Notes: generated by a model not told the origin, from the sequence alone. DNA of 64,000 bases from Acanthaster planci (GCF_001949145.1 NW_019091409.1:790955-854954), one strand, 5' to 3'; shown: positions 24,661 through 38,332, numbered from the stretch's first letter. A program made the numbers and translations.

Positions 24661-27600
24661 GACTGGTGGACGACAGGTCTCATCCACTCCTAACAGGGTA
24701 TCCGTTCAGGTCTGATTCAAAGCTCCTATTAGCAACAGGTGCCTGCTCATGTACCCATTAACACTTTACAGTTGACAACCTCTGTCCCCTCTGCTTAGTG
24801 TACATGTATATATGCATATAAAGCCCTGAAAAGCTGACATTCCAGCCTTGGTCTACTTCCGGCGATACATATAACATCCAAATAATATGTAGGAAATGCC
24901 TTCTAGTGAGATTACAACTCAGCGTTACTCATCAACAGTGTTACCATGGTGACAACTGTGGTATGTACTGCACATGCAATGTAGTTCTAACACACACTGA
25001 TAAGCTGCTTCATCCCACAAGGCATCTCTTGCAAGGTGAAATCCCCAAGCCAATCCTAATGGAAAGGAGACGAAAAGATATGAATGTGTGTAACGTGGCA
25101 TCTAAAATCCTCTAAAATCTCCATTTTATATTTAAATTATTTGAAGACTCCCTTGGCTTTGCTGTGCAACGGACAATCATCAACCCTTTAAATTATTCTG
25201 GATCTAACAACTCAACATTTAGTGTGGCATAGTTTTGATACTTTCATTACTACGGATGGAAGCCACCAGTATTTTACATGGGCCTCAATGCCCCACTTTC
25301 AATCCACATGCTAAGCAAGCACCACGGGTAAGAGTGTAGATTAAGGTGGAATGAGCAAGTTCCTGACGAGAACGTCTACATGAAGGAATTGATGCTTGAC
25401 GACAGAAGCATAAATCAATATTTGTGCATGTAATAAGTGGCCAGTTCTTGGACTTGAACATTATAAGACCTGACTAGCAACGTAACAGACTGCAAATAAA
25501 AAAAATACATGGAATTTGAGTTGCCAACAACGCATCAAGTGCATGTGCAGCTTTTAAGCAGCACACACAATGTAACTGAACAAGTCAAGGAGACTGAACT
25601 TGCGACAAACACTTGACTGTGATTGGCAGATAATTTGGAAATCTAGAGCACTGTTTTTGTACGTGTATGCAATATATCATTTCCAAAGTGATTTGCCACA
25701 AATTACTGCTGTAATTCAAGGTGACAGCTAAAGGCAAAAAAAAAGCTGAGCCTGTGCTACATTTTCCATACAGATGGCTATCATTAGATGACAAGAAATT
25801 GTTGCATCCTGTGTGAAATGATGACCCACTGTGGTTAAAGTGAGTGGATGTTCTGTATTAGGCTCAACATTAGGGCAGGATGGATGCAAACATGCACAGA
25901 GAGATCCAGGGGCATCACCTGTGAAGCGTAGGAAATAAACATAACACATGCACAGGATTGGGGTAATTATCGCACCCTGAGTCATACCTGGGCTTTATTA
26001 TGGTTTGCAAAAGTTGGAAACCATAGCCCTGACAGTGCATTTTACTTTAAAACTAATTTTTTCTCGCACGAAAGTCTTTATCAACATTGGCTCCATACTA
26101 CAGTGATAATTTTTGCCACAAACTTTCCCGAACCCTGAAAAAATGTTCCCTGTGCAGGTGAACAACGGCACATTCTTCCTTTGTACTTCAACTTTCAAGA
26201 AAAATAAAAGAGCTCCATATAAAAACCTGGTAAAAGTGAACGAGCTCTATACGTCTCAATCATTCAAAATCTCCCCATCCTTCTCGATGATTTCAAAAAA
26301 ATCTGGGAAGGATAGGTTAAGGCTTAAGAGTCAGGTTTAAGTTATTTTGGACTATATTACAGTTGCAGTGGGGGGGGACTGCTGATTCCATCCCCATAAG
26401 AACTTGGCTGTCACATCTCCAAATACTTTGTAGAGCATGAAATTACGGTTGGACATTGGACATTTTCGGAGCACTTATTGTGTTTGTCTGAACAAAATCG
26501 AAGATGCTGGGACAAATTGTCCGACCAACATATCAATAACAGCTCTTAAAACATCAACATAATAGATGGGATTACGGCATCCAATTTATTATTAGTTTTG
26601 TGTTAGAATTTTTATGTTAATTACGCCCAAGGCATTCATCAGGGCTGATCACTCAACACCGGTCAATGTCACCTAGCGCCACACGTGTACATATACTATA
26701 CTTGCACAGACATGAAATCGCCCCATACTTCTTTGCGCATCGTCAACATTCACGTTTCGCTATCACAGAGGTGAAAACACGTGCATGAAGCTCTATGCAT
26801 TGAACAAAGCTGCACTGGTTCCTGCCGCGCTGCAGCCATGCAAAAGAATGCATAATGGAATTGTAGCAACGAGTGCCAGTCTGTATTCTACATGCACTGA
26901 ATGTACTACTGTACATAAACACTCATCGGTCATACACATCGTGAATGCAAAAGGCTGCAGGCTGTAAAGACATTGATGTTATGCTGCAAGAGGTTTTCTG
27001 CAAGTTAATACACAGAACTTGTTCTCTTATTTATGTATGTATTTCCTGTGTTCATGAGCGTAATTTGAGGTTGTTCTGCTCATGGTACAAGGTTTAGCGC
27101 CTGCTGGCCTAGATCGGTCATCACGCACGTGACACACGGACATTATTGGCCAGTTTGTGTGAATTGATCATAATTTTCTTGTGAATTGCCGCATGTAGAA
27201 ATTTTTACATAGTTAAGACAGGTGTTCATCACTTTTTGAGATACTTTTGGAGGCTGTCGACCCCATTGATGCCATTCAATTAGCACAAAATTGCCCCCCA
27301 AACAAAAAAGATTTCCGACCTACCGACCCAATTTTTAAGAGGCATGCACAGCACAACTACATTTATTTTTTTGGCCTAATAAAAGACTGCATGTATGCAG
27401 TAGGCCTAAGCCTTAATTAAATACTGTAATGCCTTCTTCCTTCTTCATTTCTTCCTGAAATGCCTTCGCCAGTCATGTTACATGTACGTCATGTGAAAAA
27501 CCTCTTTAGTGTCCAGCTGATATCACTGTATGGTCATGCTTAAAAGCAAGATACATGTACATTTAATCCCCCACCCCAGATACATGTATATGGTACATGT

Positions 27601-29317
27601 ACGTATATGTATGGATGTCATCCGTTGACCTAACATATGCACAGTGTGAAAGCACATGAAGTACATGTACAATGGTGTGATTATCATCGTATCAAAAAGT
27701 GTGAGGTTGGCAAATAAAACTTCTGATATTTCAGCATTAACTGTCGACCAAATGGTCCAGACACTGTTGTTCCCACATTTTAAAGAGATTAGCCATGGCT
27801 GCTTTTTAGCAAAGATTTTTTGAGAAAGGAAATCTAGATGTGGGCTATTCCATGGAGAGGTGGGCATGGCTTAAAGATCAGTCACACTGCCATTAGGCAA
27901 AAAGGTTATTACACAGGGAATCGGTCATTTTGCACATTTCACGCATGCGCAAAGGCCTAAGTACTACTAGAAGAACTTAGGTTGTTCACGAATCGCGACG
28001 GAAAGCATGGAGTTTCGCAAAATTTCCTGCAAAATACATTCTCCAAATGGCATATTTAGCCATTTCAACACAGCACTTATGGAATTAGGGATACAAGGCA
28101 CTTGTGAATGACATTTGAGCTGTCTTTGCCAGGTGAAAATGTCAGAAAAAAATATTGAAAAAAATTTTGCAATGTAGAAGGTCTTTTATACCCTGGATGT
28201 TAGTTGCAATGCAATGTAGACAACGTCCAACCTGGGCTAGTATACACTGTACATGTCAGCATTATGGCAATGATGTCATCCAATCAGCCTGGGAGCGCAA
28301 ACAGCCAAAAGGGGATTTTTGTGGGTGGAGAAACGCAGGATCTTTTTATTCATTTTGGGGTCACAATTTACGGGTAAACATTAAATTTACAATGTTTTTG
28401 AAATGGTTACATGTGTACATTGTTATTTTAAAATACTTCATATGAACTACATGTAAATATTTTCTATTTCTGTTACCCTTTGAATATTACTAAATAAAGA
28501 AAATGCGGATCACCAATGCAACTGATCTTTATGAGGGGTATGCAATTACTGTACGTGTACATGATGTTACAAATGTATTTTAGTCAAAAAGTCTATTCAG
28601 TGTTAAAAATATGATTTTTGGTAGTCATTTAGGATCTTTGGGCAATATTTTTTTTCAAATGATTTCAAGTGATGCTACTAATATATGGTTTGCTTTTATA
28701 CATTTTTTTTACCCTGTTTTGTTGATAAGTAGGCTAGGCCTATGTTAGGGAGGCTCATAAATTTGTTTCCTTTTGACGTGATCTTTGAGAGGATGTCATG
28801 AGAAACATTTTGAAGTATAAGTATGGATTCCATCGGTGCCTGGAAAGCAAAACAATATTGATTTAAAGTAGGGATATTTTGAGATGTTTGGATGTTTTCT
28901 GTCCGTGTAATGCAGAGCAACCTGTTATATTTTTGCACAAAAATATACATGTAAGTGTGGATATTGACTGAAGAGCTTCAGCTCGTATTTTCATAAAATA
29001 TTTATTCGTATTTGTACCTTATTTAAATGAAATAAATGCTGGCTTCACTTTAAATTTAAAAAATTTTGAAAGTGTAAATTAAACAGAAGAGCTAGAGCGT
29101 GCAGAAAAGACACATTTTAAGAAAATGAGTTCCCACATGAACAGCGCCCTCATTCATTTATGCATGTCCCTACTACTACAACTTATGCAAGTCTTTTTTC
29201 GCTGAATTGTTTTTTACAGGTCACATGCATGTATCATAAGCTACCATAAACATGTAAGGCTCTACTGAATAAGCCTTTTTCACATTTCATGTTGTTACAC
29301 CTCAACTAAAGCATCAG

Positions 29318-29640
29318 TCCCAACTATAGTTGGGCCCGTCCCAACTGGAGTGCTACATGTATAGTTGGGCTGGCCCAACTACAGCACAGAGGTCCAGCGT
29401 GCATGTGCCCAGCAAACCAGCATATGCCAGTCATACTGTTTACAGTGTCATGTCATACACTGTACATGAAGTCTCATATTTCAATGAATTGGGTCAAGTG
29501 TGAGATGCATAAACCTGGATAAGCTTGAGAAATTTTCTACAGAAATTGGTCAACAATAGTTGGGCCGGCCCAACAGCAGCACTACAGTTGGAACTGTCCA
29601 AGCTACAAGTACAAGTAAACTGGTAGTTGGGACAGAGGCT
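29318..29640. repeat. Cluster of GTTGGGC/GCCCAAC palindromes
   Basis: CAACTATAGTTG (29321-29332), AGTTGGGCTGGCCCAACT (29363-29380) and the perfect palindrome GTTGGGCCGGCCCAAC (29559-29574) occur with further half-sites (GTCCCAACTGG, AGTTGGGAC). Confidence 0.6.
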
Positions 29641-29911
29641 ATGCTACGTAACGTTTGGCCAGTGGATACTTGCGATTGTTCTCCTGAGGCTCTAGCTTTG
29701 TTCACTTACTTGAGCAGGGTCGCTAAAATCAACATGGTGACGGAATGGGAAATTACTAGCTTATTACATGGTGCACTGGGCTAGGTTCTAGAAAGTACTG
29801 CCCATAGTAGTAGTACTGGCATGCCTTTCACTGACAGCAGTTTGTCATGTTAGTTAGTCATGTCAGTGCATGGAGGCAGAAACCATCTACTAGGACTAAC
29901 TATGAGGGTCA

Positions 29912-30109
29912 TTTTCCAATACTCAACAACGTCTCCATCTCAGGCTTCATCTACGAAACAATCCCTGATTGTGCATTTGTGGGCCTGAAGCATTTAAATT
30001 AAAGTAGGCCTACGCTTACAGTAAAAATAATGTTTGGATCGTTTGCATATTACTTGGATGTTTAGTGGCACAAAGCCCGAGACAGAGCCACAGTCGAGTA
30101 CTGGAAAAT
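29912..30109. repeat. Foldback repeat, family C, copy 1
   Basis: TTTTCCAATACTC at one end and GAGTACTGGAAAA at the other; the interior shares GGGCCTGAAG.(A/G)TTTAAATTAAAGTA and GTGGCAC with the copy at 31168. Confidence 0.55.
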
Positions 30110-30154
30110 GGCCTAGGCTGTAGGCCTACTGCCAGTACTGGGCAGTACTACATA

Positions 30155-30735
30155 GTTCACCTACAGTGTAGGGGTCATACTAACCAGCGTCAACACACCG
30201 TCAACATGCCTCAACACATTGATAGTAATGTCAACACACCGCCAACACTTACAAAATGCATTGAAAACAGACGTATCGAACTGTAATGTATACGCTTAGG
30301 AATAATTTCTATTTAAGCGAGTTTACATTTTACTACATTTCAAGGGAGTTTTTTCATGCGAAAAAACTGTCTCTGAGCAGCGCAGCTGTTCGCCGCCGCC
30401 ATCTTGCCTTCTCACGGCGTTTGGTCCGTACCATGGTTTACTGTATAAAGGTGACCCCTGTAGCGTAATGGTATGGTCCGTCTGATCGAGGCAACATGGC
30501 TACCGTCTTTCGTGGTTGTGCGGAGGGTGTTATTTTCGTGAAATAAAACGTTTTTTTCCCCCCAAATGTCGCCTACTGTTGTTAGCCAAATTGTATTTTA
30601 GGCATTATATTGCTATCGAATTGCGTTTCTGTTAACTTACAACGTGATTTGGGTGTGTTGACGTTATTTTCATGTGTTGCCGTTGTCTTGACGTTAATTA
30701 GTACGACTGTCACCTAGGCCTATTACGTGTAGGCC
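30155..30735. repeat. Diverged inverted repeat around the 30.4-kb promoter candidate
   Basis: The left arm (CAACACACCGTCAAC, GTCAACACACCGCCAAC) is mirrored by the right arm (GGTGTGTTGACGTT, GTGTTGCCGTTGTC), each about 150 bp. The arms enclose the CpG-rich patch and YY1 motif at 30395. Confidence 0.45.
30395..30406 (-). promoter_or_regulatory. YY1-type element, candidate BTBD9 promoter
   Basis: The minus strand reads CAAGATGGCGGC in a local GC/CpG-rich patch (about 30350-30550). The orientation fits transcription towards BTBD9, whose coding start is 5.7 kb downstream behind an acceptor-like TACCCTGTTAG at about 24693. No other gene in the region could own this promoter. The link to BTBD9 is inferred from position. 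Confidence 0.4.
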
Positions 30736-31167
30736 TAGGCCTTTGCTAGCAAGGAACAAACATGGAAACACGATGGAGTTTGATACGTAAAAACCATGGT
30801 AAAAACGCAGGAATTAATGGTCACAACACAAGTTACCAAAATTATGAAGGTGAGAAATGAATGGAAAACACACCAATAGATTGATAACATCACTTATACA
30901 GCATATAATAGCCCAAAATGCACACAGTGTTAAAACGTCACTGCTTACCGAGACGTTCCATGTTTGTATCGCCATGTTGAACGTAGTTAATCGGGTATAC
31001 CGTTGGATGATCGATCGGGGTAATTAAGCCGCGTCTTGGCTACGGCTTGAAATTACACGGGGCGCATATGTACATGTACTGTACACGCCGCGCCAGCCGG
31101 CCATTTCCAAAAGACAAGCCACAGCCCTAGCCAACACATTCTTTTTGTTGGCTGCGTGGCCCACCCG

Positions 31168-31396
31168 TTTTCCAATACATGTACTCAATTTGTCTGCGTC
31201 TCAAGCTTTTCCTACGAAACCAATCCCGGATCGTGGGCCTGAAGTGTTTAAATTAAAGTACTGTCACGTTTGGCTCTTTTATATCTTACTTGTTTTGTGG
31301 CACTATGAGACTTACTATTGCGCTTAAAACTTCAAAAGTCAGGTAATAAAAAAAACCGGTTGAAGCCTCCACCGGAGCCGAATCAAGTATTGGAAA
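31168..31396. repeat. Foldback repeat, family C, copy 2
   Basis: TTTTCCAATACATGTACTC at one end and AAGTATTGGAAA at the other, with the same interior as 29912-30109 and in the same orientation. The two copies flank the candidate promoter at 30.4 kb. Confidence 0.55.
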
Positions 31397-33387
31397 TAAT
31401 TGATCCCGAATGGAGATCCACCATAGACCTGGAGGAGATTTTCTCCTATGGATCCACCTAATCTCTGTGGCACCAAAGGTATTTATGTCGGGTCACGCAA
31501 ACTCATGAATATTCATTGCAACATTTTCGCCTCCAGCGCCGGCACTCTGTATGATCTATTTTCATTTATAATTTCATTTTAGCAACAACCATTCAGAAAG
31601 TAATGTTTCAACGAAGTGGCATCCCTTCCTCACACAAGAAGCATTTCAGCCTTTAGTTCAAATCATATTTGCCAATCTTCCAATTCACACAATGCATTCC
31701 AAAAGTACATCTGTAGACACATTACAACGTAAAATTATATTAGTTCTGGCCATGTGTGACAAATCTGTTATAGGTTAGTATGTATTCAAATTACTTTCAG
31801 ACAAGAAAATATATACGCTAACAAAATACATGTATATCACCAGTACATTTCATACTTCTGCACTTTGGTGTTTTGAATACAAACCATACAAATAGATTCA
31901 CAGGCATATTTTGAGTGAATACAATGTTTGAAAAAACATACATTAAGTACTACAGCAGCTGATAAGATCTTTTGTTAAAAAGTTTTGAGAAATGAAACAA
32001 AGCCTTTACAAAATTTTTCAATCTGTAGCAGACGTTGTGTTTTGATTTAAGTTTAACCATTAATTTTGATTACATGTATTAAGTATACATGTACATGTTT
32101 TCCTTTTATTTTAAGAAATTCATGTATGCTTATTTTATTCTACTGTAGAGACCTAGTCTAAACCTAGTTACCCAACTTTTCTTGACCATCCCTGGTCCTT
32201 ATCTCTGATCCCAGAATCTGCATACCTTTAGTAATTCTCTCCCTCTCCAGACCACATGTTCCCTTAGGCTATACATCTCCCCCCTGCAAGGAGACCCCGA
32301 CTGTGCTTTGGCCACAGTCCCTTCCAGATTGACCATCATATTGTTGCCCACATCCATGGATTGAGGTCCCTCCTTTTCTTTCATGCATCATTCCTCCAAG
32401 TTTCCAAGTCTTGAATCGATCATCTTTGTTAGGCAACACCCCCAGCGTACAAAACCTTCCAACTTAAACCTTCCGTCATAATAATCTCCTGTCTTTAATA
32501 CATCCAAACTCCTAGTCAGCTAGTACCTCCAATCGTTCCTTGCTCAATGCTACAATCTTCATTAGTCTGAATAAAGGAAGTGTCATTGTACTAAGGGACC
32601 AAATTACATTCCTCTTGCACCAATCATTCATTGTCAAGGTTCTGTAGCTGTAGTTGGCTACACAATCTGTTTTCATTATTGTAAACTATAACTCCCCTCA
32701 CAAAAAATTATCCTCAAACTTTTAACACATATCTTAAATTTCAAATATGAAATTCATCCTGTGCACCGTCACCCCTTTACAGTGATAGCAAAGTTCTTCA
32801 AATTACAGGCAGATTATCAAGTTCCACCTTAAAGGTGATGACATACTTATCCGAGAGTTAAATACAAAATTTGAAAAATGGCTAAAAATGTCTTGATTTT
32901 AAATTCCCATTTTTAAAAAGTGTTTATGGGTTTGTAAATATGGAACACAATACCTTTCTGAAGCTCTTACACTTAGAAAAATATTACACCTAAAATTAAA
33001 AATTATCAAAATGTCTCTCTCTGTAAATTTATTGCATTATTTAACTTATCAAAGAAAAACCAGATAATTTGGTGCTATAAAGCAACGACTGACAAGAGCC
33101 TGAGGGTTCTTGTTCTGGTCTGAGGTTTCTCTTCTGCTTGAAAATGTGCGCTGCAAAATAAAAAATCCTCTACATGGAGTAAAGACAAGTTATTTTTTTA
33201 TTATGGAACTGAGCTTTCATACTGGTGAGGACTTCCAGACAATGATTTGCATGGCTTTCCATGAACTGTTAATGCATCAGCACTGATACAGTCACTTCCA
33301 ATCAATAAAACTGGTTTTGTGATGACAAAACTGAGGATTTTTAATATCCTCTAAAAACACTCACTACTCAGCTTGAATTTCTGTGAG

Positions 33388-33393
33388 TTTTAT
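33388..33393 (-). terminator. Candidate poly(A) signal of ASRGL1
   Basis: TTTATT on the plus strand, AATAAA on the minus strand, about 150 nt past the ASRGL1 stop codon. Confidence 0.4.
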
Positions 33394-33541
33394 TTTCCTC
33401 GATTTTGTGTATTAACACTGGTTGAGGGGTATACGTCATAGGCAAATTACTCTAAGTGAATTTAAGCCACCTGCCAAAAAGATCTGCCAGCTACAAGAAA
33501 AATAGCTTCCACTGAACGTTGTTCTCACAAGACTCAACTTA

Positions 33542-36500
33542 TCATACAGTGAAGTCTTCTCCCGGGTTGATGCCGTAATGAAGGGAACCACTCCTAGCCC
33601 AGGCCCAGGGCATGCGCGCTGTGGTAAAGGCAACCCCAATGTTACCCATGTTATCCACAGCGATGGTCCCCCCTGCTCCGCTGGCTCTACTTGACATGTA
33701 GGAGAGAGCCTCCTCAGCTGCTTCCTGGGCACTGGCCCCTGACGAAAAAAATAAAAAGGGGTGACGGTTCCAGTAAGCAGTCCACACAAATCAATGCACA
33801 CAAGCCCAGTCACAAAAGAAGAGGGAATGAATAACAACAAAAGAATGCCTTGTCACACTTCACAGAAATAGCTTCCAAGTGGACTCGCGACATGATAACT
33901 TGAGAATGATTCATGATTGACTTGTAGGGATTTTTTAGGTCTTCTGATGGACTCAAACAGCAGCCAGCGGCTGTCCAAATTGAAGGAGTTTGTGATGCTG
34001 TCACGACAACCTGTCAACGGTTTAATCCAGAAGCAGGAATGCAGGAAAGTCCGGTTTCAAGATCAGATAGGCAGAAAGGTTCACTTTCCACTAGCCTGTG
34101 GGCTACTTAGCATTGGTGAGTCAAATTTTGGAAAGAGGACATTTGACTAATGGTGTGACAAAATAACAGGCAAACAACAAACTCCCTGAAAAAGAGCAAC
34201 TGCTAACACGGTCTCTAAACAGTGATTTATGGTAAAACCAAACAGACATTCACTCAGGAACAGAGTGAGGGCAAAGTGTACACAAACACTACAGCGCTTC
34301 AAGCTTAGTTTCAATTGACAATGTAACGCAGCAAACTCCAAGATAAACATCCTGGACTCGCCCAGCTTTCCAAATTAGGGCAATTAATGTATTTGGTTCA
34401 GTCTCAGTATTCAGATGCATACCATTTTGCATGTTGTACACTACCTGTCTGGCTAGTGTCACCTTAGCGATGGACTCCCCGTGACCAGTGGCAGATGCTG
34501 ATCCTGCGGCACTGTCGCAGTAAGCTCCACTTCCTGTGTCAAATACATCATGAGGAAGGACAGAAAGATGTATTTCTTAATGAAACTCTGAAACATTGGT
34601 GTTATACACCTCAAGCTGGTAGCAACCAATGACAGGTCCTACATGCAAAATATTTAGGCACATATATATCCTTTCTGTTCTGTAATTTTTGGGGCTATAC
34701 TGACCAGTTCTTAAGCTCTTTTGTCCTTGTTCCTAGCTTTGAATTGCGAGGAGACGAGGACGAAAAGTGGACTTTGAGACATAGCAGGAAAAACCTGGAA
34801 GGAAAACATAAGGGGGCATGTGGCCTTGTGCTTAGGGTTTGTAGCTTCTAATCATAGGGTCAGGGGTTCGAATCCACCTGGTGGCACCATGTTGTGATCT
34901 GGGGCAAGTTGTTTTACCCCTACCTGCTTCTCTCCAACCAGGAGTAAATGGGTACCTGTAAGGGCACTGGGCTCGTACTCCCAAGGGAACAGAGAAAGTT
35001 GCAGGAAAGTTCACATGCTGTGAGCCCAATGTGCAGAGACAATGATAATACATCTAAGCGCTTTGATGCTCTGATAATTTGGCACTATATAAATGCAATT
35101 GTTATTATTATTAAAAACCAATGTACTAAGTTTCCCAGAAAAAAATTTTCAACTGGAAATAACTAACAATAATAAAATGAAGTTTGAAGTGCTGAGAAAT
35201 TCTCCCTTTTTGTCGAGTGATACTTTCAAATGGCATCCCTATATCACATACAAAGCACAATCATGGTTAAAATTCAAACAGAACAGCCAAAAAATTCTTA
35301 CGTTTTAACACACCAGGCTCTCTGATACCAACATCTAGGAACTGTTAGAATGCTAAATACATGTACGTAAAACGTTCAATTAATTACAGACAAAACATAA
35401 TTTCTATTTCTGATTCATACCAATGAGTGGACTGTCACCAACTCTGCCCGCCATTTTGGCTGTGATTCCCCCCGTTGATGTGGCACATGCTACATTCCCT
35501 TCGCTGTCTACTGCCACTGCCCCTACAGTGTCATGGTCTCTGCACAAAAGCAACATACGTTCAACATCATTGGCGTTACAGAGTGAATAAAAGTATACCA
35601 AGTCAATCGAGTCTCATCAAAAGTAACAGGTTGAAACATCAAAACAGGCATGTCCTTCTCATGGTTTATTAAATTAGCTCCTAGGTTGACAACTTCCCCC
35701 CAACCCCACTGGATACACTACTGATGGTTATTGACAGCACAAGTGACAGTGCGTTGACCTTAAACAGAGAAAAAGGAAACAAAATCAGTGAATGTGTTGT
35801 GGACCTTAACTTCCCGCACATTTTAGCAAGGAAACTTTCCGAAAATGCTTTTAAACGGCGTGCATGAGCCCACTAGCACTTTGTGTCAAACCATCTTCAA
35901 TTCTGCAAAATCTTCCCAAATCCCCAGGCCTGTTTGGCAGGTTAGCAATCTTCATACCTTGTACTGAACAGACCATCCACAGTTTTATTAAACTTCTTGA
36001 AATGTTCCAATTCTTTTACAGCATTGTCGCTGACAAGGGTTGCCACTGGAACCTCCTTCATGCCCACACTTTTGGCAAACTTGTTTGCTCCATCTCCAAC
36101 AAGTAGAATGTGCTCTGTCTGTGAAATAAGTACCATGAGTTTGATTGAAAATAATCACGAGTTATTGAACTCTTTTCATTTCATTTGCAACACTTCACTG
36201 GCATATTTCAAGGCCCGAGATGATATGATGTTTACCCAAAGCATTGGGCCACACAACTTCCAGAATACACCTGAATTCAGTATCAGTGGCGGCAGGAGGG
36301 GGGGGGGAATCTGAGTGCCACTGGCCCTCCCACTTTTTCAACTTGAGGATCATCACTCCCCCTCCTAATGTACTTTCAGCAGGTATTTCAATGGCTGATG
36401 CCTGATGGTCTCACAAAATGGCAGCCCCCCACATTGAAAATTGCTCCACCACCACTGTTCAGTACCATCAATTATCAAATGCGTGATCCTGAAGCTGTGC

Positions 36501-37237
36501 CGAAGCCCTCAGCTACGCAACTACTGCGATGTAAGTTCACCTTTTCCATCACCAGTCTGGCCAGCTTGACTGGGTTTCTGATGTTCTTGACACAGGCAAC
36601 AGCCCCAGTTTTGAGATGCTGTCCCTCCATCACGATAGCATCCATTTCAACTTCACCATCTTCATTCAACACCGACCCCGTTCCTGTGAAGAACCACACA
36701 ATGCGGAAACTTTTTAACAAGCTTTCTTTCGAGCTGATGACAGGTGTTTTCTGTGAGCCCTCTTTGCAAGCCTGTCGCTAAGGGCGGGCATGCAATGGGT
36801 ATGCATTTGGAAAGATAATCCCTGAGGGCAGTGTAAAGTGGCAGCGTCTCTGATTGTCAACAGTATCTTGTTCCATTCCTGGAATTACATTATTGTGATG
36901 GTGCTGAAGAGCTAAATGAATCCGAATCTGAATGGTGCTAGATTGGCCTTTGATTATAAAGAGAGTCCTGGTGGAACTTCACATACATGTACATGTACAA
37001 ACCTGCATCAAATGCTGGATCATCCTCCAGAATGCACACTGCAGCCACCACAGCATCTAATGCTGTACCCTTTCCTCCCTCCTCCAGCACACGGTAGCCC
37101 TCCCTGGCAGCATTCTGTACCCCCTGACAGCTGGCCTGAACCAGGCCATCTGGTATGGCCCAGGCTCCACCATGGACCAAGACAACTGGCTTTATAGTGG
37201 AGGGATAGTTCTGGTTGACTGGATCATTGGAAGACAT
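33542..37237 (-). CDS. ASRGL1: Isoaspartyl peptidase/L-asparaginase, ASRGL1 type (6 coding exons)
   Basis: Coding exons: 37237-37003, 36683-36541, 36118-35958, 35539-35421, 34533-34423, 33738-33542. They total 966 nt, or 321 aa plus TGA (human 308), with GT-AG introns and consistent phases. This is an N-terminal-nucleophile hydrolase that cleaves itself and then hydrolyses L-asparagine and isoaspartyl dipeptides. The predicted nucleophile is Thr184 in [10 protein letters not shown] at the start of exon 4. Other hallmarks are [14 protein letters not shown] near the N terminus, [34 protein letters not shown] and SATGHGES. The start ATG is the first in its exon and sits 10 nt after a good acceptor (TGCCAACAG), so a 5' exon must be spliced upstream. 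The best upstream donor is at 38326, directly after the mitoregulin-like ORF. Confidence 0.95.
34812..35114 (+). mobile_element. tRNA-derived SINE, copy 2
   Basis: The A box TGGCCTTGTGCTTAGGGTTT, B box GGTTCGAATCC and tail ATATAAATGCAATTGTTATT match the copy at 11862. It lies in ASRGL1 intron 4. Confidence 0.85.
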
Positions 37238-37569
37238 ACCAAAGTGTCTGTTGGCATGAACAGAAAAAGTGACAAATGTTTCAAACACAATGGCAAACTG
37301 ACAAGCAACACAATCTGTACATGTCTGTTTTCTTACCACGGGAGGTGGCTATGGTTTAGACACCTTATTTTGGTGAATGTGTTGATTTTAATATGTTACA
37401 CAAGTAACTAAGGGACCAAATACCATGGTCAGAGCAGCAACCCTAAACTACTGGGTTTGTTGTTCAGCCTTTCTAAACAGACCTATGAAACCTACAGTTC
37501 TGCAGATGAGTTTGATTACTATTAGGCTCACGTAAGAGTTTTTTTTCCCGGAAAGCTGTTGGTGGGTAA

Positions 37570-37720
37570 CAAAATGGCGGATAGTGAAAACAACTGCAAT
37601 GAGTGCACATGTACCTACTGATCACAGAAAAGATTGTGTACCCCTATCCTCGGGTAGGCTAGTAGCCGCATACATCGCCATGGTCGCTGTTTTCATTGGC
37701 GCAGTACCTGCCATTTTGTG
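37570..37720. promoter_or_regulatory. Pair of YY1-like motifs in inverted arrangement
   Basis: AAAATGGCGG on the plus strand at 37571 and ACAAAATGGCAG on the minus strand (37719-37708) face each other inside the intron between the mitoregulin-like exon and the ASRGL1 exon. The minus-strand copy is followed by a donor-like GTACTG, so an alternative ASRGL1 first exon could start here. Its ATG would be out of frame with ASRGL1. Confidence 0.3.
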
Positions 37721-38320
37721 AGAGTCTCGGATAACCACGCTGCCCCATAATACTACGTGCAAAGTCAGTTTTCAGCTTTTCAAACTTAAATATTGTTTTT
37801 TTAAATTCAATTTGGCAAGAATCCCATATGATACAGCATATAAATAAAAATGATCAATACTTTTTCCCTGAAGTAACATTTCACACTGAAAAGAATGCCA
37901 TTCAGGGACATCACATCTGAAAATGTTGGTGCTTAGGCCTTAGTCTATTTTCCTTCCTCCATGGTCCGATGTTTCTTCCTCCAAAGTCTGATTAACTTGG
38001 ATCCCACAAATCACCTTTTTAAAAAAACATTTGGAGTTTGGACATAGTCGGGCGATAGCGATCATGTACAGATGTAGGACCAAGTTACTCGAACTAGGTA
38101 GGCCTAGCCTAATCATAGCACTAACAACACTAGTCAACATTGTAAGTTAGACCTAGGAGCTGCACTGTATATGGCGTAGGCCTTATGAACCATTGACACT
38201 CATGGAGGAATGAAAACATAACCCAAGGCGGGTTGGGTCGGTTCCACCATGGAGGAAAGAGGGGATGTGTTGGCATCGTGGACTCGATTTTTACCTTTTC
38301 TTACCTTTCTTTCTAAAGTT

Positions 38321-38332
38321 CTTACCTTTTTA
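38321..38332 (-). other. Splice donor directly after the mitoregulin-like stop codon
   Basis: The minus strand reads TAA AAAG then GTAAG, a near-consensus 5' splice site at 38326/38325. The first strong acceptor downstream on the same strand is TTTTTCTGTTCATGCCAACAG ending at 37248, which gives an intron of about 1.08 kb leading to the ASRGL1 start exon. Confidence 0.6.

Larger units (their letters stand above)
24661..33541. other. BTBD9 upstream region to ASRGL1 3' end, no recognised gene
   Basis: An acceptor-like TACCCTGTTAG on the minus strand just before the BTBD9 start suggests a 5' non-coding exon further up. The region holds the 30.4-kb promoter candidate, the palindrome cluster at 29.3 kb, two family C repeats and a TACATGTA-rich patch at 27480-27670. 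No coding exon was found. Confidence 0.5.
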
